The notes beneath the pieces are model-generated. The model was not told the DNA's origin. It searched no databases and saw nothing but the letters and a program-made list of their open reading frames with translations. A DNA stretch of 46,438 nt, from the NCBI GenBank assembly GCA_945861875.1, contig CAMAWC010000021.1, forward strand, positions 1 through 46,438. Direction: 5' to 3'. The position numbers and the translations under genes are program-made. Each line of letters begins with the position of its first letter. Position 1 is the first letter of the stretch. This document shows, in pieces, positions 40,452 to 46,438 of the stretch. This stretch comes from Bordetella parapertussis (GTDB lineage Bacteria; Pseudomonadota; Gammaproteobacteria; Burkholderiales; SG8-39).

Positions 40452-40681
40452 TTTTTCTCCTCGGTATCGGATTCGTTGAAGTGGCATACGGTTGCCGCGG
40501 CCGCCTGTTCAAGCGTGGCGGCGGTCCGGGCATTGGCCTTCGCGCTCAATGCGGAAAAGGCCAGCGGTACAAACGCCGAAAGCAAGGCCGACATAGCCAG
40601 CCAGACCACCGCATTGAGCAGCGTGAAGCCCCGGTTGGCGAGCTTCGGCGGGCGTTTTTCGAGTATGTCTGTCGCGGTCAC
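40448..40681 (-). CDS. Small pilin-like protein lacking Glu+5
   Basis: This 77-residue protein has NRG|FTLLNAVVWLAMSALLSAFVP, a prepilin-type cleavage and helix with Asn at +5 in place of Glu, followed by only about 40 residues (AKANARTAATLEQAAAATVCHFNES) and no full globular domain. The GTG start at 40681 overlaps the preceding stop by 4 nt and has GGAGG about 7 nt upstream. In type II systems only the tip subunit GspK normally lacks Glu+5, so this may be a tip, adaptor or membrane-retained partner. The gene is real judging from coupling and ribosome site; the role is inferred. Confidence 0.82.
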   Translation of the reverse strand: MTATDILEKRPPKLANRGFTLLNAVVWLAMSALLSAFVPLAFSALSAKANARTAATLEQAAAATVCHFNESDTEEKK

Positions 40682-40983
40682 TGTTTGGCCTCCGGCGACG
40701 TCGCTGATTGCGTGCAGTTGCCCGCACCTGCCGCCTGCGCCGTCGCCGATTGTGCGCAGTTGCCCGCAGCTGCCGCCTGTGCCGTCGCCGGCTGCGTTTC
40801 ACTTTTAGCGTTCACGCCGGCAGCGAACTCAAAGCGCGGCACGAAGTAGCCGCCGAGGAGCCCGACTATCGTCAGCACGATCAGCAATTGCGGTGCGGTG
40901 AAACCGGCGCAGCGCGAACCCGGCTGGCGTTTTACACCGAGATCCGTCTGGATTGAATTGGTCTTCCCCGATGCGTGACTCAT
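40678..40983 (-). CDS. Small pilin-like protein with Gln+5 and Ala/Cys repeat tail
   Basis: This is the 101-residue first gene of the secretion operon. A 26-residue leader precedes CAG|FTAPQLLIVLTIVGLLGGYFVP, prepilin-like but with Gln at +5. The tail contains two copies of a 14-residue unit of the type QSATAQAAxAGNC, encoded by a 42-bp tandem duplication, each with one Cys. ATG 40983 follows GGAGG with 6 nt spacing. The stop overlaps the next gene by 4 nt. The tail is too short and simple for a pilin head, so the protein may be an assembly factor or modified pseudopilin. Promoter B lies about 100-170 nt upstream. Confidence 0.82.
   Translation of the reverse strand: MSHASGKTNSIQTDLGVKRQPGSRCAGFTAPQLLIVLTIVGLLGGYFVPRFEFAAGVNAKSETQPATAQAAAAGNCAQSATAQAAGAGNCTQSATSPEAKQ
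40714..40797. repeat. 42-bp tandem duplication in the small pilin-like gene
   Basis: Two adjacent copies start with GCAGTTGCCCGCA at 40714 and 40756 and differ at only a few positions. The 42-bp period keeps the frame and duplicates a 14-residue Ala-rich, Cys-containing unit. Confidence 0.85.
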
Positions 40984-41078
40984 TTACAGCCTCCGAAGTT
41001 GTCCTGCTGTGCGTTCCCATGTGTCCTGGCGGTGTTCAATGCGCCCGACTGAATCGGCGCGGCGCAATCACAACGTCA

Positions 41079-41150
41079 CCGGCGCATCGTACGGACTCGA
41101 CCCCTGCGCGTCCGTTGCGCTTTTGTGAGGGCAGGGTAACCTTGCGTAAC
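41079..41150 (-). promoter_or_regulatory. GTTAC direct-repeat promoter B (secretion operon)
   Basis: In gene orientation, GTTACG-CAAG-GTTAC (41150-41136) is followed after 21 nt by CGGACG (41114-41109), then after 17 nt by TACGAT (41091-41086). The predicted start is near 41079, about 96 nt before the ATG at 40983. Spacing equals that of promoters A and C. The regulator is inferred to be the OmpR-family protein at 21676-22383. Confidence 0.72.
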
Positions 41151-41239
41151 GGCGAAAAACGCCTGCGCGCATGGGCTCCGGCGAACCGGCGCAACGGCAA
41201 AAAGATGGGCGGGCCGGCAACCGCCAGGCGAGGTGAAAA

Positions 41240-41268
41240 GCCCATCGCGACATAGGCTTGCGATGGGC
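41240..41268 (-). terminator. Hairpin, possible terminator of the Cache kinase operon
   Basis: A perfect 9-bp stem, GCCCATCGC / GCGATGGGC, with an 11-nt loop is followed on the minus strand by TTTTCA. It lies about 200 nt after the receiver gene stop at 41467. The T tract is short, so termination is possible but not certain. Confidence 0.45.
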
Positions 41269-41363
41269 CATGGCGGCGATGCATGAAGCATGGAGCCGCG
41301 CTGCAACCGTACCGATGCTATGCGGGCCGGTGCGCGGCGTATAGGGGGCCTGCGTGAGGGTTT

Positions 41364-41380
41364 GGTGACTGACTGTCACC
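41364..41380. promoter_or_regulatory. Short palindrome GGTGAC-N5-GTCACC
   Basis: A perfect 6-bp inverted repeat with TGACT in the loop lies between the receiver gene stop and the secretion promoter. No T tract is present, so it is more like an operator than a terminator; no binder is identified. Confidence 0.35.
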
Positions 41381-41466
41381 ACCCCTGCCGCCACAAAAGA
41401 CTTAGGGGCGCGCTTTTAAGTGCGCAACAGCGGCAAAACGCGCCACCGGCCGCGGGTTTGCGGCCA

Positions 41467-41841
41467 TCAGGCCGGATCCAGGCCTATCGCCGCGTACAAA
41501 TCGCCCATCAGGAAGGGTTTGGTAAGCACGCCATCGAAGCCCATTCGGACAAAGTTTTCGGTGTCCATTTTTGAAGCATGCGCGGTGCACGCCACGATTC
41601 GCATGCTCCCGCCTTGCGACCGGCCGCGCACAATCCGGCATAACTCCATGCCGCTCACTTCGGGCATGCTGATGTCCATCAATATCACATCAAATGACCG
41701 CACCTCCAGCGCACGCAGGCATTGGGCGGCGCTGTCCGCGTGCTCGACAAGGGCAATGCCGCGGCGCTTGAGCATGCGCTCGGCCAGCTTGCGGTTGTCG
41801 GCGTTATCGTCCACCACCAAAACCGAATCGATTGACGTCAT
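41467..41841 (-). CDS. CheY-like response regulator
   Basis: This 124-residue stand-alone receiver starts MTSIDSVLVVDDNADNRKLAERML, with the phosphoacceptor Asp in FDVILMDISMPEVSG and the conserved Lys in VLTKPFLMGD. No output domain is present. The sequence resembles receivers that are normally fused to hybrid kinases. Its ATG overlaps the kinase stop by 4 nt (ATGA), so it is the coupled partner of the Cache kinase and looks like a split-off REC domain. Downstream phosphotransfer to an HPt protein is plausible; free HPt is encoded at 2309-2644 in this window, but a link is speculative. Confidence 0.92.
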   Translation of the reverse strand: MTSIDSVLVVDDNADNRKLAERMLKRRGIALVEHADSAAQCLRALEVRSFDVILMDISMPEVSGMELCRIVRGRSQGGSMRIVACTAHASKMDTENFVRMGFDGVLTKPFLMGDLYAAIGLDPA

Positions 41842-43598
41842 GCTGGCGTCCCCGCAACAAGCGCACCGGCCGGCCCCGTCGGCAGGGTGAACCAGAAAAC
41901 ACTGCCTTCACCGGGCCGGGAGGACAAGCCGATTTCCCCGCCCAGCAAGGCCACCAGCTGGCGTGAAAGCGAAAGGCCGAGGCCGGTGCCCAGGATGCTC
42001 CGCGTCTCAAAATTCTGGATCTGGGTATAACTGCTGAACAACCGGCCCTGATCCTCAACGGAAATACCCCTGCCGGTGTCCGTGACCTCGACAAGAATGT
42101 GCTGCGGATCCGGGCTGACGCGCGGGCTGACGCGAACAGTCACCCCCCCCTTCTCGGTGAACTTCAGCGCATTGCTGACAAGGTTATGCAAAATCCGCTT
42201 GAGCAGGGTGCCATCGGTATGAACGAGCTCCGGCACGCCGCTCTCGAAAAGCAGGGACAGGGCGAGCCCCCTGTGCGCCGCATCTGCGGCATGAAGTTTG
42301 ATAATTTCATCGAACACGGAGCGGATGGATATCGACTCCATCTCGAGTTCCTGCAACCCGGACTCCGCCTTGGACAGGTCGAGCACCTGATTGACGATTT
42401 GCAGCAGGTGCTTGGCGCTTTGGTGTATCGCATCGGCGCTTTGCATGGCATCGGCGGGCAGCGCATCCAGGGCAAGCAGCTGCGAATGCCCGAGTATCCC
42501 GTGCAGCGGCGTGCGCAATTCATGCGACATGTTTGCGAAAAACTGCGTTTTTGACTGGGTCGCCAGCTTCGCCAGTTCGACGTTCTTTTGCAACTCGAAA
42601 TTGGACGCTTCGAGCCGAAGGTTGAGCACCTGCGCCCGCACCGAAAACGCGAACAGCAACGCCACCACGCCGATAATCACACCGGCCAGCAAAGGCAGGT
42701 ACGAAAGGTAGCCGACGAGGTATTTGGATTCAATCTCCGCCAGCGAAAGCTGCACGGTTACGTACATTGACAGCTCGGGTATCTGCTGAAAAGCCATCAG
42801 CCGACGAATGCCATCGACGCTGCCCTCGATTTCGGCAGAGCCGTGATCGGCGGCCATAATGGTGCCAAACCACGGCAATTTGCTTACGTCCTCCCCGTGG
42901 GTAAACCCGGCTTTGTCCACCCTGATGCGGTTGATGCCGTCAAAACCGCTCAGGGTAACCACGCCTGTTTCGCCGACAAGCTGGCGGTAAACGGCGGTGA
43001 ATTCCTCGGGGTTGATTGAAACGACCGTCACCCCCAAAAATTTTCCCGCGGCCGAATCGACACGCCGCGACAATTGCAGCGTCAGTTTTTTCGAAATACG
43101 GCCGATGACCGGCTCGCTGATGTAAAGAAAATCCTTGCCGGGTGCATCGGCCTGCACCCGGAAGTGCTTGCGGTCGGACAAATCCACGGGTTTGGATCCG
43201 GGCACGGTGCTGAAAACAGACATGCCCGTGGGGTCGAGAAAACCAAACTGCGTGTACAACTCCGGGTCAATTTCCTTGTATAAACGCGCAAACGAATCAA
43301 ATTTGTCCCCGCGAAGGTACTGCAGGCGCATCACGCGTCCGATCTGGTCGGCCTGCTCAATGGCGCGCTCGACATGCTGGGCGAGGGCAAACGACACCGA
43401 ACGCAGGTTTTCCTCGGCGCGAGCCCGCGCCTGCAAGCGGGCGTCGTTGACGATGAAAAAATAACTCGCCAGGACCGCCAGGATGGCGACCAGCGTCAGA
43501 AAAAGCTTGAGCCACAAGGTGCTCGAATTGAGCAAACGCGCAGCCGCGAAAGTCGCCTGCGGCAAATTCCCGGCGCCCGCGCCGCCATCCGCGCTCAA
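41838..43598 (-). CDS. Cache-domain sensor histidine kinase
   Basis: This is a membrane kinase of about 586 residues. TM1 (LWLKLFLTLVAILAVLASYFFIV) is followed by a double-Cache-like periplasmic domain of about 270 residues (DPELYTQFGFLDPTGMSVFSTVPG, DRKHFRVQADAPGKDFLYISEPVIGR), TM2 (YLPLLAGVIIGVVALLFAF), HisKA with NMSHELRTPLHGILGHSQ, and a HATPase domain with NLVSNALKF, DTGRGIS and GTGLGLSL motifs. No ATG exists before TM1. TTG 43598, with GGAGT 7 nt upstream, is the preferred start; the frame is open to TTG 43778, which would add an Arg/Gly-rich segment unlike a signal. It pairs with the overlapping receiver gene. Confidence 0.85.
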   Translation of the reverse strand: MSADGGAGAGNLPQATFAAARLLNSSTLWLKLFLTLVAILAVLASYFFIVNDARLQARARAEENLRSVSFALAQHVERAIEQADQIGRVMRLQYLRGDKFDSFARLYKEIDPELYTQFGFLDPTGMSVFSTVPGSKPVDLSDRKHFRVQADAPGKDFLYISEPVIGRISKKLTLQLSRRVDSAAGKFLGVTVVSINPEEFTAVYRQLVGETGVVTLSGFDGINRIRVDKAGFTHGEDVSKLPWFGTIMAADHGSAEIEGSVDGIRRLMAFQQIPELSMYVTVQLSLAEIESKYLVGYLSYLPLLAGVIIGVVALLFAFSVRAQVLNLRLEASNFELQKNVELAKLATQSKTQFFANMSHELRTPLHGILGHSQLLALDALPADAMQSADAIHQSAKHLLQIVNQVLDLSKAESGLQELEMESISIRSVFDEIIKLHAADAAHRGLALSLLFESGVPELVHTDGTLLKRILHNLVSNALKFTEKGGVTVRVSPRVSPDPQHILVEVTDTGRGISVEDQGRLFSSYTQIQNFETRSILGTGLGLSLSRQLVALLGGEIGLSSRPGEGSVFWFTLPTGPAGALVAGTPA

Positions 43599-44025
43599 TG
43601 CCGGGACTCCACGGCCGATCCGGCGCGCCGGGGTGCCTGTGCAAGCGCATGCCCGGACCCGGAACAAATCGCCGCTGGTCCGCCCCCACCAAAGGCCAGC
43701 CGCGGCTTGCCTTGCGCGGGAGTAAACGTCATGGTTGCTGGGTCTCGCATTTAAATATCTGTCGTGTGCACCGCGCAAGAACCACCTGGATTGCCCAAGC
43801 CGGGTTCCCGGAAGTTACCCGGCACCGAAGGACTGCTCCGAAAGGGAAAATACCGTGCCGAATATATCGTATTTTTCACTCCACCTCCTGCGACCTGCAA
43901 TTAAAATCTGGCCAGGATCGATTTTCCCCGCCAAAAAATAGGCTAGGATGTGGCGGGTAGGCCGATAACCGGCGGGGCGCGCAAAAACAGGCCGCCCGGG
44001 GGCTTTAACAAGCGAGGAACCAAGC

Positions 44026-44790
44026 GTGCACAGCCGAGTCGGCGACAAGAAAACTGCTGATGACACGCAACCGGACGATGCACAGGCGGCCCTGGCAACG
44101 CACCGCGCCACGGTCACCGGCCTCGCCATGCTGGCGCGCGGCGCCGGACATTCGATCAACAACTTTCTGTGCGTTGCGAAGGGAAACCTGCTGCTGCTGC
44201 ACGAAGAGCTTGAAAATCCGGAAATGCGCGAACTGGCCGACGCCGCGCTGGCGGGCATGCTGGACGCCGAGCGCCTCGCCAATGGTTTTTCGACGCTGGC
44301 CTTTTCCGAAGCTTTTCGCGCGCGCCGCCTCGATCCGGCGGCCTTTTTGCAACAGGTTCGGAACAATGCAAGTAAATGGGCGGACGGATTGGAGATCGAG
44401 ACACGCGGCACACCGCAAACGGCGTCGGTTTTCACCGACGAGCGTTATTTTGAGATGGCGCTGAACGCATTGCTCCTGAATGCCCGCGAAGCGACCGATG
44501 GCATGGCGGCGCGCCGGGTGCGTTGCTCGGTGACATTGGAAAGTCCGGGGTCGGTGGCCTTTACCGTTGCCGACTCGGGCCCGGGCATTCCCGAACGCAT
44601 CAAGGCCAAGGTGTTCGATGGCGGCATTACTTCCAAGGCACGCGCGCACGTCGGGCTTGGCCTGTGGTTTGTCCGCGAATTTGCCCTGGCATCGGGCGGT
44701 ACGGTCAGCCTTGCCAGCGACCCCGACCTGGGTGGCGCAAGCATAACGATTCACCTCCCGCTGCCGACCAGCCAGGACATCAAAGCCTGA
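44026..44790 (+). CDS. Sensorless cytoplasmic histidine kinase
   Basis: This 254-residue kinase has no membrane segment or PAS domain. The probable phosphorylated His is in GAGHSINNFLCVAKGN (about residue 40), a variant dimerisation helix of the HWE/HisKA type, followed by a helix (LADAALAGMLDAERLANGFSTL). The HATPase region has N box LNALLLNAREAT, G1 DSGPGIP, a GGITSK loop and G2 VGLGLWFV. The GTG start has GAGGAA 6-7 nt upstream. It is divergent from the Cache kinase; no response regulator follows. It may serve one of the receivers in the neighbouring operon or integrate signals from a partner protein. Confidence 0.87.
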   Translation: MHSRVGDKKTADDTQPDDAQAALATHRATVTGLAMLARGAGHSINNFLCVAKGNLLLLHEELENPEMRELADAALAGMLDAERLANGFSTLAFSEAFRARRLDPAAFLQQVRNNASKWADGLEIETRGTPQTASVFTDERYFEMALNALLLNAREATDGMAARRVRCSVTLESPGSVAFTVADSGPGIPERIKAKVFDGGITSKARAHVGLGLWFVREFALASGGTVSLASDPDLGGASITIHLPLPTSQDIKA

Positions 44791-44875
44791 GCACCCGGAA
44801 TGACGGAGATGTTTCCCTAAGCAAGCGCCATTCGCGCCAGACCGGCACGGCGCTTACGCAAGCGCTTTACCGCAG

Positions 44876-45569
44876 CGTCGTCATCCCCGCGAAAACGAGT
44901 CTCGCGCAGCGAGACGAAGTTTCGAGGAACGGCCAAGCGGGGATCCATGGGGTTAAGTCCGTACCTGAGCGACGAAGCCCAGTACCGCAGCGACGAACCC
45001 CATGTACCGCGGCATCGTCATCCCCGCGAAAGCGGGGATCCATGGGGTTAAGTCCGTGCCTAAGCGACGAACCCGATGGGCTTGAGTCCGTGCCTGAGCG
45101 ACGAACCCCATGCACCGCACCGCCGTCATCCCCGCGAAAGCGGGGATCCATGGGGTTAAGTCCGTACCTAATCGACGAACCCCATGGATTCCGGGTTCGG
45201 CTACGCCGCCCCGGAATGACGAATAACTTGCCGACTCTGGAGTGACGAATTATTTGCCGATACCTGAAGAAAACGCCGTCATCCCCGCGAAAGCGAGTCT
45301 CGCGCAGCGAGAAGAAGTTTCGAGGAACGGCCAAACGAGTCTCGCGCAGCGAGACGAAGTTTCGAGAAACGGCCAAGCGGGGATCCATGGGGTTAAGTTC
45401 GTACCTAATCGACGAACCCCATGCACCGCACCGCCGTCATCCCCGCGAAAGCGGGGATCCATGGGGTTAAGTCCGCACTTAAGCGACGAACCCCATGGAT
45501 TCCGGGTTCCGGCCGAAGCAAGTCCCCCGAGGGGGACGCGTAGCGGCCCCGGAATGACGGATTGCATCC
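44876..45569. repeat. Array of nested palindromic repeats (left array)
   Basis: Five copies of GTCATCCCCGCGAAA (starting near 44880, 45017, 45125, 45278 and 45436) are each followed by a CATGGGGTTAAGTC...GACGAACCCCATG stem. A second hairpin type, ATTCCGGG...CCCGGAAT, occurs at 45187-45220 and in longer form at 45498-45559. A 42-bp module (44895-44936; 45293-45334; 45335-45376) is inserted in the loop of some first-type hairpins. Apparent open frames through this array are repeat artefacts, not genes. Confidence 0.9.
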
Positions 45570-45577
45570 GGTCATTC

Positions 45578-45629
45578 TTGACAAGGCTTGTTGGCTGGTA
45601 AAGAATAATAGTTATTAACTGTTAGGAGA
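45578..45629 (+). promoter_or_regulatory. parDE promoter with overlapping palindromic operator
   Basis: TTGACA at 45578-45583 and AAGAAT at 45601-45606 are separated by 17 nt, a good sigma-70 pair. The perfect palindrome TAATA-GT-TATTA at 45606-45617 overlaps the end of the -10, as expected for antitoxin autorepression. AGGAGA at 45623-45628 is the ribosome site for the ATG at 45635. Confidence 0.75.
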
Positions 45630-45634
45630 ACGCC

Positions 45635-45901
45635 ATGCCCACCAGCGTTGCCCTGAGTGCCCATTTTGAGACCTTCATCCGCGACCAGGTCGAAAGCGGC
45701 CGATACAACAACGTCAGTGAAGTCGTCCGTGCCGGACTGCGCTTGCTCGAGGACACCGAGCGTCAGCAGGCCATCCAACTCCAGGCGCTGCGAAATGATA
45801 TCGCCGCAGGCAAGGCCAGCGGCGCAGCACTTGCAGCCGAACCCGTGTTTGATCGGCTACAAGCCAAATACGCCCGGAAGGCAACTCGCCAAGCGCGTTA
45901 A
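45635..45901 (+). CDS. parD: Type II antitoxin, ParD family
   Basis: This 88-residue antitoxin has an N-terminal ribbon-helix-helix DNA-binding domain (SVALSAHFETFIRDQVESGRYNNVSEVVRAGLRLLEDTE), with the GRYNNVSEVVRAGLRLLE signature of the CC2985/ParD group. A flexible C-terminal tail should wrap the toxin (LRNDIAAGKASGAA...VFDRLQAKYARKA). It is the first gene of a two-gene operon; the toxin gene starts 10 nt after its stop. A palindrome overlaps the promoter, consistent with autoregulation. The pair is flanked on both sides by palindromic repeat arrays, suggesting it arrived as a cassette. Confidence 0.95.
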   Translation: MPTSVALSAHFETFIRDQVESGRYNNVSEVVRAGLRLLEDTERQQAIQLQALRNDIAAGKASGAALAAEPVFDRLQAKYARKATRQAR

Positions 45902-45910
45902 GGCTGGTTA

Positions 45911-46204
45911 ATGCAGTTGCTGATTACCCCCCTGGCCGCGTACGATCTTGAGAAGATCGGAGACTACATTGCACAAGACAATCCGGTTCGCGCCGGAAGT
46001 TTCGTGGCTGAGTTGCGTGCGCAATGCGAAAAGATTTGCCTCAACCCTGCGGGCTATCGGCGACGGCCCGAACTGTCTGATGACTTGCGCTCATGCGCTC
46101 ATGACAACTACGTGATCTTCTTTGAGTCCACGACAGAGCAGGTCACCATCGTTCGCATATTGCACGGTGCGCGCGATATTCCTGAAATCTTGAACCGCTC
46201 TTAA
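45911..46204 (+). CDS. parE: Type II toxin, RelE/ParE family
   Basis: This 97-residue toxin has the family pattern LITPLAAYDLEKIGDYIAQDNPVRAGSFVAELRAQCEKI (paired helices), GYRRRPELSDDLRSCAHDNYVIFFES, and a terminal strand with VTIVRILHGARDIPEIL. ParE-type members poison gyrase and RelE-type members cut mRNA; the GYRRRPEL and VRILHGARDI segments fit ParE. Partnership with a ParD antitoxin supports the same choice. The ribosome site AAGG overlaps the end of the antitoxin gene. A weak 6-bp hairpin at 46205-46224 follows the stop. Toxicity is not tested, but no disabling change is visible. Confidence 0.94.
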   Translation: MQLLITPLAAYDLEKIGDYIAQDNPVRAGSFVAELRAQCEKICLNPAGYRRRPELSDDLRSCAHDNYVIFFESTTEQVTIVRILHGARDIPEILNRS

Positions 46205-46224
46205 AGTCACTCAGTTTTGTGACT

Positions 46225-46438
46225 GCCAAGCGGGGATCCATGGGGTTAAGTCCGTGCCTAATCGACGAACCCGATGGGCTTGAGTCCGCACCTCAGCGAC
46301 GAACCCCAGTACCGCACCGTCGTCATCCCCGCGAAAGCGGGGATCCATGGGGTTGGGTCCGTACCTCGGCGACGAACCCCATGGATTCCGGGTTCCGGCC
46401 GAAGCAAGTCCCCCGAGGGGGACGCGTAGCGGCCCCGG
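46225..46438. repeat. Array of nested palindromic repeats (right array, cut by window end)
   Basis: This is the same repeat family as at 44876-45569. It begins with the right half of a first-type hairpin (CCAAGCGGGGATCC), includes a complete GTCATCCCCGCGAAAGC copy at about 46322, and ends in a second-type hairpin with the GTCCCCCGAGGGGGAC loop, running off the window. With the left array it brackets the parDE pair. Confidence 0.88.

Larger units (their letters stand above)
40984..41466. other. Intergenic region with secretion operon promoter and two hairpins
   Basis: This 483-bp gap holds promoter B at 41079-41150, a long-stem inverted repeat at 41240-41268, and a 6-bp palindrome at 41364-41380. 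No open frame with a ribosome site was seen. The c-di-GMP riboswitch core and a sigma-54 promoter were sought and not found. Confidence 0.6.

Noticed and set aside
40984..41466. c-di-GMP riboswitch or sigma-54 promoter before the secretion operon
   Set aside because: The region has hairpins, but neither the conserved riboswitch core nor a TGGC-N8-TTGC-type -24/-12 pair was found.
43599..43778. N-terminal extension of the Cache kinase to TTG 43778
   Set aside because: The extra 60 residues are Arg/Gly/Ala-rich, have no signal character and no good ribosome site; TTG 43598 has GGAGT 7 nt upstream.
44876..45600. Possible CRISPR array or repeat-encoded proteins (for example frames reading SLAQRDEVSRNGQ)
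   Set aside because: Repeats are palindromic and spaced irregularly, without unique equal-length spacers or cas genes. The frames exist only because the repeated modules lack stops.

Overview
The window is a high-G+C chromosomal segment that looks betaproteobacterial (Burkholderiales/Rhodocyclales type). Three tripartite-tricarboxylate 'Bug' solute receptors, HpxZ/AtzE-type amide catabolism genes, several small c-type cytochromes and a PilMNO-like type II secretion variant all point that way. No tRNA, rRNA, CRISPR array or complete insertion sequence was seen.

Layout. (1) 154-3523, minus strand: a phosphorelay operon (two receivers, one HPt protein, one CHASE3-PAS histidine kinase). Its last gene ends inside a 137-bp palindromic repeat. 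(2) 3791-5624: a periplasmic ethylbenzene-dehydrogenase-type haem protein behind a perfect FNR box, then divergent hpxZ. (3) 5745-8680, minus: Bug receptor, VOC enzyme and amidase, with a 12-bp minisatellite before the amidase. (4) 8972-17344, plus: cytochrome c, a carboxypeptidase-regulatory/haem/beta-propeller protein, an alpha/beta hydrolase, Bug receptor, VOC protein, FAH-family hydrolase, GlcG/HbpS-like protein and a lipoprotein methyltransferase; this is probably a catabolic cluster for an unidentified carboxylic or aromatic compound. (5) 17379-21070: a further Bug receptor, a VOC protein, an outer-membrane-like protein, a 5'-truncated cytochrome remnant, and a small cytochrome with a second FNR-type promoter. 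(6) 21186-40983, all minus: a small unknown protein, a TorS-like hybrid kinase with an OmpR-family regulator, a MauG/cytochrome-c-peroxidase-like protein, a large cysteine-rich secreted protein, and a 13-gene secretion/pseudopilus operon. (7) 41467-44790: a Cache histidine kinase with a receiver, and a divergent sensorless kinase. (8) 44876-46438: arrays of nested palindromic repeats surrounding a parDE toxin-antitoxin pair.

Most interesting result. Three promoters in region 6 share one architecture in gene orientation: GTTACG-N4-GTTAC, then 21 nt, then CNGACS, then 17 nt, then TANNNT. They lie before the secretion operon, before the cysteine-rich protein/di-haem peroxidase pair, and before the small unknown gene beside the OmpR-family regulator. 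The spacing is identical in all three. This suggests one phosphorelay regulon linking a non-canonical secretion machine to a candidate exported protein, a di-haem periplasmic enzyme and an uncharacterised small protein. All of this was read by eye; no database search was run. Family names rest on recognised motifs, and regulatory claims are inference from site geometry.
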